Shown one piece after another: positions 1 through 13,000 of a stretch of 64,000 nucleotides of DNA. The stretch is taken from positions 5,760,058 through 5,824,057 of the forward strand of contig NC_035168.2 in the NCBI RefSeq assembly GCF_001659605.2, given 5' to 3'. The notes beneath the pieces were generated by a model. It was not told the DNA's origin. It ran no database searches and saw only the letters and a program-made list of their open reading frames with translations. The stretch comes from Manihot esculenta. Lineage: Eukaryota > Streptophyta > Magnoliopsida > Malpighiales > Euphorbiaceae. A program made the translations under genes and the position numbers. Numbering within the stretch: the first letter of the stretch is position 1; each line of letters opens with the position of its first letter.

Positions 1-387
1 ATTATTTAACCTCTATATAACTGACACATCCTGAATTTTTAGCAATTAAATAATTATATTTTATAAAGTTTAAAAGTTAAAAGAGTTACTTTTTATAAAA
101 TTTATGTGTTAAATAATTATACTTTTATAAAGTTTAAGTATAAAAAATCAAAATGCTAACTGATTTTTTGTGTAAAAGTTAGGGATTAAATTATGTATTT
201 GACTTTTTATAAAATAAAAATATTTTAATTAAGTTATTTTGAAATAGGGATGAAATACTTAATTTATTAAAAATTTAGGGACTTGATAGTAGTTGACCCA
301 CTATTCTCATATGGAGCTCTCTTTTGTTTATGTTATCATTTTGGATAAATATGTTATATTTATATATTTGTGAAAAATATTTGTTAG

Positions 388-3028
388 TGAGATGAAATTG
401 GGTGAGGCAGCCATTTTGCATTACACATACCCAAAATTTTCGGATTTGACTTCAAGACGTGATCGGTGTCGTTGCAAGCCTACAAAGGACGATGTTAAAA
501 GATGTTTTATGTTGGAATTTGACAGAATTGTAAGTTCTCTTGCATACCTTTTACTTTGTTTTCTGTTGATTGTCCTCTGTGTTTCTTGTTGGGAACAATT
601 TCAGTTAAGTTTCTATTAATACAAGTGAATGTTAACCATGAAAATTACATTAGGAAATCAAAACACCAACAAAAATACACATAAAAAATTATATTTGAGA
701 AAATGTCATCAATACCTATTGAAGACATAGTTTTCATAGGTGATATTAATTTGGAAAGTAAGAAATAGAAATAAAAATGTGAATAAAAAATATTAACTAC
801 GAAAATGACATAATTTTTGTGGACAATATTATTTTAAAAAATAAAAATACAAACAAAAATATAAATAAAAAATATTACCTACGAAAAAATATTGCCTGTA
901 TTTACTGACAATATAAGGTTCGTAGGTAATATTATTTTAGATAATACTAAAAATATAAATAAAAGATGCTATCTATGGAAATATCATTAATAATTGCAAA
1001 CAACATAATTTCTTACCTAATATTAATTTTAAAAAACATACAAACAAAAATGTAAATAAACAATATTACTTTGAAAATGTCTTCCACACTTACCAATGAT
1101 ATAATTTTCTTAAATATTATCAAGAGTTATTATATTAGTAAATTTACAATTGAGATTTAAATGATTTTTTATTATTTTTATAATTAATATATTATTAATT
1201 AATAAATTAATTTTAATAATTAGTATGAAGCTAGAAAATAATTTAAATGGTTAACTATTAATTAATAAAAAAATATATGGATTGAATTGAATTTAATTAT
1301 AAAAGTAATAAATTATGTGTTGTGATGGATGAAAATAGTTTGAATCTAAATTTAATTCAAATCGATCATTAAATATTTGAGATATTATTAATTTATTATA
1401 TAAATATAAAAAATATAAATAAACAAATTTACCAATAAAAAATATTATTAGTAATTATTAACGAATAACTGTCATAGATAATATTAGTTTAGAAAATCGA
1501 AACACAATAAAAAATAATAATAATAATAATAAGAATGCAAAAATTACCTATAAAAGACCGTCATCGATATAAATCTTAAAAATTGTCCACATCATTTTTA
1601 AGTGAAATTAGGAGCAACCAATTTTATTTCATGTGAAAGTGAGCCCATCTCCAAATTATATTAAATTATTTCCGAGTTAAAATCAATATGCGGGGTCTAA
1701 AAAGAACCCATTAGTTATTATTTTTTTGAATTCATTTAAATTAAAAAAATAATTAAATAAAATTTTAAATAAAAAAATTAAATATAGTTAATAATAAAAT
1801 TAATAAAAATAACTTATCAACCAAAACTTTTGTTCGTAATTTTTACTTACAACTAATTACCTGTGGATCAAATTTTCGTCCATAAATTATCCATAATCTC
1901 CATTATTTAAGAAATCTTTTACATGTAATTTTTCATGTAATATGTTTTTTTTTTATATAGAAAGAGACATCTAAAATAAAGTTTAACTAAAATTAGAATT
2001 ACCATAAAATAAAAAACACTCTGCAAATCACATTTCACCGAACCTCCAATAGATCCAGGAGAACGATCAAATAGTTGAAGACCATTAGAAGAAAATACGG
2101 CTAAATTAGCTATTATATCTGCAATATGGTTAACCTTTCGATATATATGAGTGAACGATATCTACCAATTTAACTGAATTAGTTGGCAACACTATAACAA
2201 AACATTCACATGTTTCAAATTAGTATCGTTGTTATCTTTCATAAGAGTAAACTCTGTTTTAGAATTCATTTTCACGATAAGATGTTGAATCCCCATATTC
2301 CAAACTAATTAAAGGGAAAACATAACTGCATGAAGTTCAGCACTTATCGACGAGCAGGTGCTTAGGCGAACACCGAAGGCTTTCAACTAGACCCACACTA
2401 ATCATGCAAAACACTCTTTGTGTCACTATCACTTGGATTTTCTTTAGATGCACAATTTGTATTGAGCTTAATCCAAACTGATAAAAGACTGCCATGCAAT
2501 ATTGATAATTATCCGAGCACCATTGTGGGTGCGATCTCTAGGGGAACACCATACCTTCAAATTTTGTGCAAGCTGGAAATTAAAACAGAAAAGTTGCTGG
2601 TATAAGGAGCAGGTCACATTACAAAATACATTGCCATTTCTTCATCTCCACAATCACCACAGCCTAAAAAAAAACATTTGCGCAAACGAATAGTCATGGC
2701 ATAATATGCACTCAAAATTAGATAGTTTGGATAACGGGCAAAATATTAAAATTAGCTTGAAAGTTTCAAAATTCAAATAATTTAAAAAAAAAAACTCTAA
2801 AACAAGAGTTACTATAGTATTTATTTATTATTTTTTTATTCTTTTATTTACTAATATTCAAACTTAGTTATGAGTTTATATGGTCAAATATTAAACACAC
2901 AATAAGAACATTGCATGGAAAGACATAATTGAATTATTTGGCTCATTCACCTTTTCCTTCTATGACCTGAGCAGGCATTCATAATTGCTTCAACTGCAAC
3001 AGAAGAGGAAATGCTTCAATGGTAATTC

Positions 3029-3081
<53 letters not shown>

Positions 3082-4309
3082 ATTAATGTATTAGTTGATT
3101 TTTAAATTTTGTAAAATATATTAACGTTTCTAAAATTTTAAAAAATTTACTAATTAGTATTTCTGTTAATTTTAATTATTAAGTAGATTTTCTTAAAATC
3201 TCATGAAAATTTTAATATATATTTTAAAATTAATTAATTAACTAATAAATTTCTCAATATCACATAAATTGAATAATAATTTTTCCTTTTATAAAATAAA
3301 CGAGAGTTAAAAGTATCCAAAATTTCCATACATTCCAATTTGGTGGGTGAAAAAAGTGAAATTTTTAAAACCTTTGATACCTGCAAAAAGCTTGCCTTCC
3401 TTACTCCTAAAACTCTCTTCCAAACACAGTCTTATCCTTTACTTGAGAAGGAATTACTTAAGGAAATAAATTATTTTGAAAAAAAAAAACCTTGAACCTG
3501 TGTTTAGGGAGAGGGTATAGTTTTTTAAAATAAAATTTTTTAAAATCTTCAAAACTCTTCAATTTTAACTCACTAAATTATTAGATTGACAAAGTTTTCT
3601 CTTAAAAAACTTTCAATAACCTTTTTTTCCTTTCAAATAATAAAAAATTATTAAAATTTAAAAAATCATGATAAACCATTCTTTAAAAAAAATATACTTT
3701 CCTCTACCTCTTTCCAAACGGAGGATTAAGATTTTTGTTCTCTGGCCATAAGCATAATGATTATGTGGGTTTTGTTGCTATCAAGTATGATGATAGTTTA
3801 TTCTGTAGTTACAATGAACTAACATCAAATCTCCAATGCTGCCACTCATATGATTCTCATTATATTAGGTACCGAGAACATGTTGTATGGACTGAAAATT
3901 CACTGAAACTTAAGCTCATGAGAAATGGTATCTTGACTCGAATTTATGCTCCCATGGTGAGTTTAATTGCTTTGTATTTGTGCAGAGTCCCTCTGCTTCT
4001 CTCCTTAACCCTTTCTTAATCTAATATTCACAGGTCATTATCCAAGGACTCAGAGAATCTGGCTTGTTCAGAGATGTCATAGTGAGGGCACAAACGAATC
4101 AAACAGAGATCTTTCCTTCAGTTGAGAAGAGTAATTCTGGAAAATCAGCTAAATCTGGAGTTGTTTCTTCAGGAAAGATTGGTGAAAATGGAGATTCTCA
4201 GGCAACTGCAAGAAGGGTATTGCAGATAAGTGATAATGGTTCTTTTCCCTCAGCTGTTCCACCTCAATCTCCTCCTGGCCAGGAAGATATTGATGTAGAG
4301 ATATGCTAA
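388..4309 (+). CDS. KOBITO1/ABI8-type glycosyltransferase-like protein, 3' part (5' end outside window)
   Basis: Four exons can be joined in frame: 388-529, 2975-3021, 3869-3956 and 4034-4309 (stop TAA). All junctions are GT-AG and the phases agree. The protein reads [20 protein letters not shown], then [75 protein letters not shown] and a Ser/Gly-rich tail ending EDIDVEIC. I recognise this as the C-terminal half of the plant KOBITO1 (ABI8/ELD1) family, which includes At2g41451 and At3g57200; KOB1 is needed for normal cellulose deposition and ABA response. The family assignment is from memory. The 47-nt second exon is easily missed but supplies the residues joining the flanking exons. The 2.4-kb first intron holds repeat debris. 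The N-terminal membrane anchor must lie left of the window. Past the stop, the +1 frame stays open and protein-like for about 42 codons, so the C terminus may have been altered by a frameshift. Confidence 0.72.
650..1590. repeat. Degenerate subterminal-type repeats in KOBITO1-like intron 1
   Basis: AT-rich DNA repeats a loose unit of about 110 bp. It combines ACCTACGAAAA, a short spacer and its rough inverse (GTAGGTAATATT), joined by runs such as AAATATAAATAAAAAATATT. Repeated direct and inverted copies of a short motif are typical of CACTA-type subterminal regions, but I see no CACTA terminus or transposase, so the class is only a guess. Confidence 0.4.
1945..2520 (-). mobile_element. LINE remnant, RNase H-like domain, antisense in intron
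   Basis: The minus strand encodes pieces of a plant L1-type RNase H domain. [15 protein letters not shown] corresponds to the usual WVKLNTDGASKGNPG start, followed by [23 protein letters not shown] and [15 protein letters not shown] (usual form RREGNRVADxLA). In-frame stops and frame changes interrupt it, and two catalytic Asp positions read Asn. The order along the minus strand is correct for one domain. A T run near 1944-1953 may be the antisense poly(A) tail. It is dead and older than the other elements here. Confidence 0.6.
3034..3079. repeat. (TA)n microsatellite
   Basis: A pure alternating TA/AT run of about 46 bp in the intron, 12 bp after the 47-nt exon's donor site. Its length is likely to vary between individuals. 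Confidence 0.95.
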
Positions 4310-6680
4310 CATTGCATCCATAGCTGCCTTGGCTTGCTTGAAATCACCATTCCCTTCTATAGATTTAGACAGGATTAAGCATTTGAAACATTGGGAAGAA
4401 GATGCTGAGGGATTGACAGTAGCATAGCTACAGGCTGCAGTGGTGGTGCTCTCTAGTGTTTAGCTAAAAGAGAGGGAAGTGTTAAGCAGGATTCTGATTC
4501 CATCATGGTGATTTCTTGGACTTCTTGGTACTTCTCTAGATGCCTTGGCTGATTGCCTTTGGTTTGTTATTGGAAATCCTGCCAATTCAACTCCTACAAA
4601 AATTATGGGGGCACTGTGTGATTGTATCTTTCCCCCATTCATGATACATAGAATTTTAATTAAAATTTGAAATGTTGATTATTATTTAATCCGTCTATGA
4701 CTTCTCACCATCATACATTTGATATTTTTGTAGTTAATTTTTAATATCGATTTTTATAAAAATATAACTAATTTTTACTTTTAAATGCATATACGACTTA
4801 TCTATATTTTAAAATTTTTAAAAATTAAATAATTATTAAATTTAAATATTGAATAATTATATTTCATAAAATTATATCGAAATCATATTAAAATTATTTA
4901 GTTTTTTATTAAAATTTATATCTAAATATCATTTTTAAAAATTAAAAAACTGAATATTTAATTCAGATTATAATTCTTAATAAAAATCGTATCATTTTTT
5001 CTTTTTCTCGTATTTTACTGTGAAATTGGTAATGTGTTTTTTAATTGTTTAGCTTGATGATGTTAAAATTTTAATATTAAAATATTATAAAAATTAAAAA
5101 TGTTTTTTTCAGTTATTTTAAAAATATCCACTTATTCATTCATTCCCATAAGCATATTATAATTCCTTTTCTTGTGAATTTTTTGAAAGTATAAATTTCC
5201 GATTTAAATGATTATATTCAACTTGAATGTGAGTTAATTTCATTTATTTTTAAACAAAAAATAAACATATATTTTATAAAAACTATTTTTCTCTTTAAAA
5301 AAATTAAAAATTATTATTTAATCTTTATAATATAAAAAAATTAACTAATTAATGTATAATTTTTTCAAACGCATTAAATCCTTTTGTGTAAAAAGAGAGA
5401 ATTTCCCTTTTATATTTTTACAATTACCATTTTCTACATCTATAAACAACTTAAATGGTTTCTCAACAGTTGTAATTAATAAGAATCACATTTCAATAAT
5501 TTTTTAAAATCACAAACATATTTTAATATACTTTTAAAATTAAAAAATAAAATATTAGAGAAATTAATAATAAATTTATAAAATATAATGACTAAGCCCT
5601 TTACCTTTATAAAGTTTAACTATTTAACACATAAAAATTTAGAGAGTAAATAAGTTATGTTCATACATAAAATTAAATAATTATACTTTTATAAAAGCCA
5701 GTGTATTAACTACCTTTTAATATAAAAATCGAGACGCACTCACATACACTTAGTCTGGTGATTAAATATATCTGAATAAATATGAAAGATTTCGGATTCT
5801 ACTTTCCCAATTCCCGATTTTTATTTAAAAAAGAAAAAATATAAAGATTGAAACACAAATTATATATTTTGAAAGAAAAGAAGAGAGATTTGTTTTTTTA
5901 TATACAAATATGAGATTGCATTTCCAAATGCCTATAAGGATAAGTTCAAAGAGAGGCTTGTAGAAAATACTAAAGTCCAATAAAGAAAATTAAACAAACA
6001 TACAAATAAACTTAAATCGAATCACTAAAAAAAAAAAAATCAAACCAACTTTAAATTAAACTAAAAGTCAACATTGAAAACAAACAAACTAAATATTCTT
6101 GACATTGTTAAAGCATCATCTGAACACCGACTAACCAACACCACCGAGGGTGAGCAGAGTAAAATAAAAAAAAGTAATAACAATAGGCCGACACAGTAGA
6201 ATTATAATTAAGGATTACATCAAATAGGTAATTTTTGGCATCGTCCACTAAAAATCACCAAAAAAGTATACCGATGATATTGAGAAATCTGAAAAAAAAC
6301 ACCAGAAAATAAGACATGCATGCAATAACCATTAAAATCAAATACCAATAAAAACCAAAAGACTTAGATAGATCCTACGAAAATTATATTGAACCACCGT
6401 TAGATGATAGATGCGATAGAGTTCTCGCAAAAGCATTACTCAATGAATGTAGCAATGTGGCCTCGATTTGCCAATGGCAAAGATGCAAAGACCATTTCTA
6501 ATGATATGTATTGCGATGCAGCTTTCTATATATATAGGTCTAAAAAAATCTCATTTTGAACTAAAATAAACTTAACAAAACCCTTATCTTAGCCGCTATT
6601 ATCCATCGTAAGAGGGGCAAAGATTAAAAAAAAAAAAAAAAAAAAAACAGAAAATAACCCTAAATCTGCAATTTCACCTT
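4310..6680. other. Intergenic AT-rich DNA between KOBITO1-like and GPT
   Basis: The first 330 bp is probably 3' UTR and contains a protein-like but out-of-frame stretch (4297-4425). From 4680 to 6600 I see only AT-rich DNA with short poly(A) and poly(T) runs, including about 20 A residues near 6627-6646. A possible SINE-like scrap lies at 5745-5812. No supportable gene. Confidence 0.6.
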
Positions 6681-6689
6681 ACAAAAAAC

Positions 6690-7024
6690 ATCTTAAATCT
6701 AGACAAAACTATATAAGTAAACCACGGACACCCATCGCCGGAGCAGAATTCTCTTGACCGCTTACTCACTTCCCTTTTCTCTCTGAAAGAAGAGAGAGCA
6801 TGAGCATGGCCGAATACTACTATTATCTTTCCAACATGGCAAGTTCTTAGTGGGTCCCAGTCTCCATACGGTTGCCAACGTGGCAAGATTTCATTAGCTT
6901 CAGTGACGCCTATGGAAAGATAAATGAAAGTTGCGAAGGCCCAGATTTTCACCAAAATTAAACGGAGCAAGAGCTCAACTTCGAAACACACACGGAAAAA
7001 AAAACAGAGAGCTTCGAGCGAGGC
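6690..7024 (+). promoter_or_regulatory. GPT upstream region with paired ACGT/ACAT palindromes
   Basis: The 330 bp before the GPT start is less AT-rich than its surroundings and pyrimidine-rich in part. Two related sites lie 43 bp apart: TTCCAACATGGCAAG (6829-6843) and TTGCCAACGTGGCAAG (6872-6887). The second is a near-palindrome around an ACGT core, the type bound by plant bZIP factors. An AGTGACGCC sequence follows at about 6902. Plant GPT/ALG7 genes are linked to ER-stress control, so bZIP sites would make sense, but I see no exact ERSE (CCAAT-N9-CCACG). Function is inferred. Confidence 0.35.
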
Positions 7025-10000
7025 ATGGCAGCTCGCAAGAGAGCCTCAGCAAGCACAGAGACAAGCAACGAGAAATCACTCTCTACCGCTGAAAAAACCA
7101 ATCACAAACCCCAAGAATCTACTGACCCGCCAATTGCTCCTCCAAAATCTGCCTTCATTTTCAAGCTCGCTCTCTTGCTTCTCGCTCCTTACTTTTATTT
7201 GCTCTTCTACCACTACAAGATCCAGGATGACCTCAAAAGATCAATCCTTATCAATGCTATCCTTAGCCTTGCAGGATTCTTCTTGACTGTTAAGATGATT
7301 CCTGTGGCTTCTCGATACGTTTTGAGGAGGAATCTTTTTGGTTATGATATTAACAAGAAGGGTACCCCTCAGGGTACCGTTAAAGTGTGAGTTTTCTTGC
7401 TAATTATTGGTTTCTGTTTGATTGTTGAATTTGGTTTTCTGGGTGTGTATTGAATTTTGATTTTATATCGGGTTTACAATTGGTACAATTTGTGAATTGG
7501 GTGTGTCATTGAAATCAAGAGGTATGCATGATTTGCATTCGCAGTTTTAATTCCACTTGTTGAGTGCAAATGCAACCTCAGCTTTTACGTTGGATGCTAA
7601 ATTTGATTAGCAACTTTTAATTCGTCCATGTAGTTTGATTTTATTTGAGGGGCAAACAAGTTACTAATGGGTTCCAATGAGAGAATATTATTTGATCCTT
7701 GTTTCTACCTTTTTTATCTTTTAATTTTACTGGCAATATAACTGCTACACCCAGTGATATGTTATGCTGATCTATGGAAATTTTATTCCCAGTTGGTTAT
7801 ATTGTTTTTCAAGTAAATAGCTCCTGGTTTATATTCTTTAAAAAAAAAATTGTGTTCTTTTTCTTGCTTCTCTGCATTGATATGTTATATAAACAATACA
7901 ATGACGATCATAAGCTGGAAGATTCCCAAGTTTCGAAGTACACTTTTTTTATGCTTTTGTTTTTAGCTTTTTAGTGAATGGGCGCTTTCCTACAAGTGCA
8001 AAAAGTTCATTATGAGCTTGTGTTTTTCTGTGGTGTGTACACCATTAGAGATAACCTTTAAAGAAAAGTTTCTCTGGAGATAATCGAGAATATCATTAGG
8101 AAGAGATTATGCTCAGGCAACGATTATATCCTTTTTATTATTTTTTTTTCTACCCATCCATTTCATTTATAGAAATTTCCATAATAGTTTTGGCTCTATG
8201 TTTTGCAGGCCTGAATCGTTGGGTATTGTTGTTGGGATAGTCTTCTTGGTATTGGCAATCTTATTTCAGTATTTTAACTTCACAGCCGATTCCAATGTAA
8301 GAATATTAATTTCTGGTAGACAGCAAGTGATTTCTGAAATTATTCATTATCTACTGAATGATATTTTACCCATTGAAATGTCTGATCTTGTTTTTACTTG
8401 TCTCTCTCCTAGTCATATTTTGTCTTTGTAGTTGTGCTGTTGTTAAGTTATTATTATTACACATTAAAGTCTATTAGTGACCTAAGGACATGTCTATTAG
8501 TGAACTAAGGACATGTATGGTGCACTAGTTAATAATGTGAAAACTAATGCACACACTGATACAAACTAGTTGAATGAACTTGAAACAGGTTGCAAACATT
8601 GAAAACCGCACTCTATGATGGTTATAGCATATTGCGACCTTTTTCTGCTGACTGATTCTTAAAATCTAGGTTCCCAGTAAATCAATGTTCAATATATTAG
8701 GATTCTTTGATTCCCTGAGTATTGGTGCAACCCTAAAATTCAAACTGCAAAACTGTACTGGAGAATGAAAGTTGTGAATTTCAGTATGCTGGTTAATGGT
8801 AGCAGTTGTGGTATGATGGTGATGTAATATTGGTGTCATCATATTGAAATTAGGTCAAGAAATGCTGCTTAACAAAATTGATGGCTCACATATGCCTAAA
8901 ATATATAATTATGTTATTATTGGAGTTAGAATGATCATCTATTGCGAAGTGGACACGGAAAGAAGTAAATCGGAGATGATGGAGAATTTTACATATTAAA
9001 ATATAAAATCAAAGAAGCATATCAATAATGGATTTGATAAATCAACATGATGGAGAGAAGAATTAGGGACCACTAGACAGCTAGAATTTCCTTGTGTTGA
9101 ACATTTGCGATGGACAAATAGATGAGTACAAAGATGCAGGTAGTGCAGATAATGACATTTGAGATGGACTAGAGTGAGAGTGGATGAGATGGAAAATAAC
9201 AAATAAATCAGTTAGATCTGAATGTCTTGTGAGGTAGAGGTGGCATCAACTCAGTAATATTTAAGAGAAGCCACATTTCTTTCTTATTTGCTTTGAGGCT
9301 AGTAGTAGCACAGGGAAAGGGGATTAACACCTAGAAGAGGAAGAGTAAAGTTGATGAGCATATTTGATGTGGCTGCAGGATAAGACATGATTGGTTGGTG
9401 GTTAAACAAAATTCATGCTCTTAGACACTAAATTAAGATTAAGGAGTGCGTTGTTTATGAAAAAGCTATACAAGTCTAGCATGTGCCATCCTTTGAATGA
9501 TTGTTTATGATCCTTTCTTTTCTCTCTTTTTGAGTGTTTCTGCTGAAAAATTTATGATTTGTCAATGTTTTACTTGATTTCATTCAAATGTAGTTATAGA
9601 GAACTAGGGAGACCTTTAGGACGTATTGGTGTGTGAGAATGGCAAACACAGGATAAGATAATTTCATCTTGTCCTGTGTTCATTGCCCCTTTTGAACAAA
9701 ATACTGGTGCATTTTTTTGCTTATCCACTGTCCAATTCTCTATTTTTGTACTCTCACTTCACATTGGACAAGTTATCTAAGGGCACGAAACAATATTACA
9801 TTGTTTTTCTGAAATGCCCTTATTAAAACTCAAAAAAATATCTGTATCTTTAGTTTTCTTCTTTGATATTATTTATGTAATTATTTTTACTTATTTATTT
9901 GTATGTATTTTTCCAATATACTTAGATGTATTATTGTTTAGTAACTTTTTTTATTTTTTCACTAATATAATTTACTTATTTTATTGATAAAAAGATTTTG

Positions 10001-13000
10001 CAATTAATTTATAACTTTTATGAGTAAATATACAATATTCTATTACTTCACCTCTTGCCTAAGTATATGTCTAAAATTAGTAAAATGGGACTAGTAATCG
10101 TATTTCAGAAAAATATTAAAATATAATCCTTTTCTTTTTCTAACGCTTTGTTTGGATGAGGGAAAAGAGGGGGGAAAGAAAAATAACCAGTGGAAAGTAG
10201 CATTGACAAGATATTTTCTCCTGTTTGGATAATGAAGGTAAAATTCAGAGGGAAAGGAAAGTTTTTATTATTTTCATCTGCCTATTATCCCTCCGAATTG
10301 GACGAAAAACTGATCAAAGATGGTGGAAAAGTGCACTGTTGCTGAGAAATTACATAAGTGTCTTTTTTATTTTTATTCATATTTTGAACTCCTTTCTTCG
10401 AGAACTATCATTCCCCAAAATTTAAAACAAAAGATTTAGAATGGTCATTTAGCATGTCCGATAATATTAAGTATTATGATGATATTTTTGCATGATCACT
10501 TGATGCTTGGACTACAGTAAATAATATAGATTGAAATGTAATTTTTTAATTTATTATTTTTATAAATGATGATTTGAGTAAAATCAACAATGATTTTTCA
10601 AAAAAAAAAACTATTATTAGTTTGGTCATATTACTGTTTAAAATTTTTTGTAGATGTATTGTCGAAAATATGATCTACACAGTAAGGGTAAATTGGTATT
10701 TTCATATGTTTTCTTTCCATTCACTCCTTTTCCAAACAAGGGAAAATACTTTTATTTTCCTTTCCACCCTCTTTTATTTTCCACTTATCCAAACATGAGG
10801 AGTGAAAATAAAATTTATTTTTCCCTCTTTTATTTTCCTTCTCCTCCCACATTTTATCCAAACAAAGTGTAAAGGTCAATATAAGCACATTCCTGACATG
10901 GGTTAGGATGCAAAGAATTATTGTCATTTCTGCATGTAGTCCAATCTTGTTCAAAAACTACCAAACATGAAATAGGAGACCTAGCTTATTTCTCCTTGAT
11001 ACGCCAACATAGGATGGAACAGTTTGCTGTCTTATTCTGTCCAGTACTTGTCATAAATTGTCTCATGTTGTCTAATAACTTGCACCGAACACAGCCTCAA
11101 CCTAGCTGATTCTGACACATTGAGTTATATTGAAGCTCTGTGGGGAGTGGAACTAACTCATTTGATCATATTTTTTATTTGCTTTGATTAAATAAATGGA
11201 AATTTGAGAATCAATTCCTCTTTCTTAGTTACAGCTTCAAAAAATCGTCCAGATGTTTCCTTCATTATGACACTATTTTCGTCATCTTTTATTAGATGAG
11301 AGTACCATTAGCTCCAAGCCTGATTTGTGTTCATAATTTGTGACCATGTGCTTTAATTAACTGATGGATGAGGTTGAAATTTTCGTACTTGCAGTGGCTT
11401 GTTGAGTATAATGCAGCACTAGCATGCATCTGCTTCATGACTCTACTTGGATTTGTGGATGATGTCCTTGATTTACCATGGAGAGTGTAAGTATTTGGTT
11501 CTCCACTAAGCCACTGACTATTTCTATCTTATTTAATATTTTCCTTAATAAGATATAAAGCTCTTTTTCTGTTGAATTTGTCCTCTGCTGGTTTTTCTGA
11601 AGTAATGCATGAGTTACTGACACTCGAACTTGTGACTGTTAAGAGCAGAAAATTACTCTTGCCATCAATTGCTGCTCTTCCATTGTTGATGGCATATGCT
11701 GGACACACGACTATCTTAATACCGAAACCTCTTGTTCCATATGTTGGGCATGACATACTTGACCTAGGTATTCTTCTGATTCCTTCTCCCTGCCCTCCAA
11801 GAAAAATAAACCCGCTCACAAGATTCTTTATCCGAGTAGTAAATATCCAAAAAAAAAAAAAGAGTTAATGTTGAAGTAGAAGTCATATTTTTGTTACTTC
11901 TATAATCCTCTTCAAACAAAAATAAATTTTTGTTTTAGGAAACACTGAACTTTTTTTTTAAATTAAGTTGTACCAGTGACCCGAGCTGAGATTTATGAAT
12001 ATTTAACATATATCATTAGCACAGACAACTATATTTGCATAGTGTAATGAAGCTGGAATCAACTTTCATCATTTGCTGAAAAAAGAGAATTACAAAATGA
12101 GTTACTAGCTGTAGATGTTTTTTCCCCCAACTACTAGTTGCAAGGTTTCTAGGATGATTGCCTTAGTTCTTTTTGCATATTGAGCAGCTTCCATAGCAAT
12201 GCAGGAACCTGACTTGTTTGCCTAAGTGCATTTTTGACATTTGTTTCCCTTATACAATTTTCTTGTAAAACTACTGGAATTTGGACTGCCCATAGATGCT
12301 ATTCTTTTCACAGGGGGTTCTGCTATTACTTTTGCAAATGAATAAACAGATTATGAATGATTCTTAGCATATTTAGATTCCAGCAAATTTTATTTAGGTG
12401 GTCACTTTTTTAATTTCTGTATTATTTTCTTCTTTTGCTTTTTTATTTTACCTCTCACAGGATGGCTATATAAGCTATACATGGGGCTTTTGGTGGTATT
12501 CTGCACAAATTCAATCAACATTCATGCTGGTATAAATGGTCTGGAAGTTGGGCAAACAGTTGTGATCGCATCTGCTGTAAGCAAGCAGAAACACTTGTAA
12601 AACAGTTGGTATCTTGAGGAATCTGAGATGACTTGCAATTTTTTGCAGATTATTATACACAATGTAATGCAAATTGGAGCATCTGTGGATCCTGAGTATC
12701 AACAAGCCCATGCATTTTCTGTGTATCTTACTCAACCCTTATTGGCCACCTCCATGGCTCTACTTTCTTACAATTGGTAAACTCGATTCCATTGGTTGTG
12801 CAGCCTTATTTCTGTTTATTTGTTGCAATAACATAACATCAAACTATTGTCTTTGGCTCTGTTAGGTATCCTTCTTCAGTTTTTGTTGGAGATACCTACA
12901 CATACTTTGCCGGAATGACTATGGCTGTTGTTGGGATTTTAGGCCACTTTAGGTGTGTTTCTTAGCATGTCCTTCCCATTTTCTATTTTCATAATCATGT

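Noticed and set aside
8198..8431. 77-codon frame starting MFCRPESLG
   Set aside because: This is GPT exon 2 read through its flanking introns; the true exon is 8209-8296.
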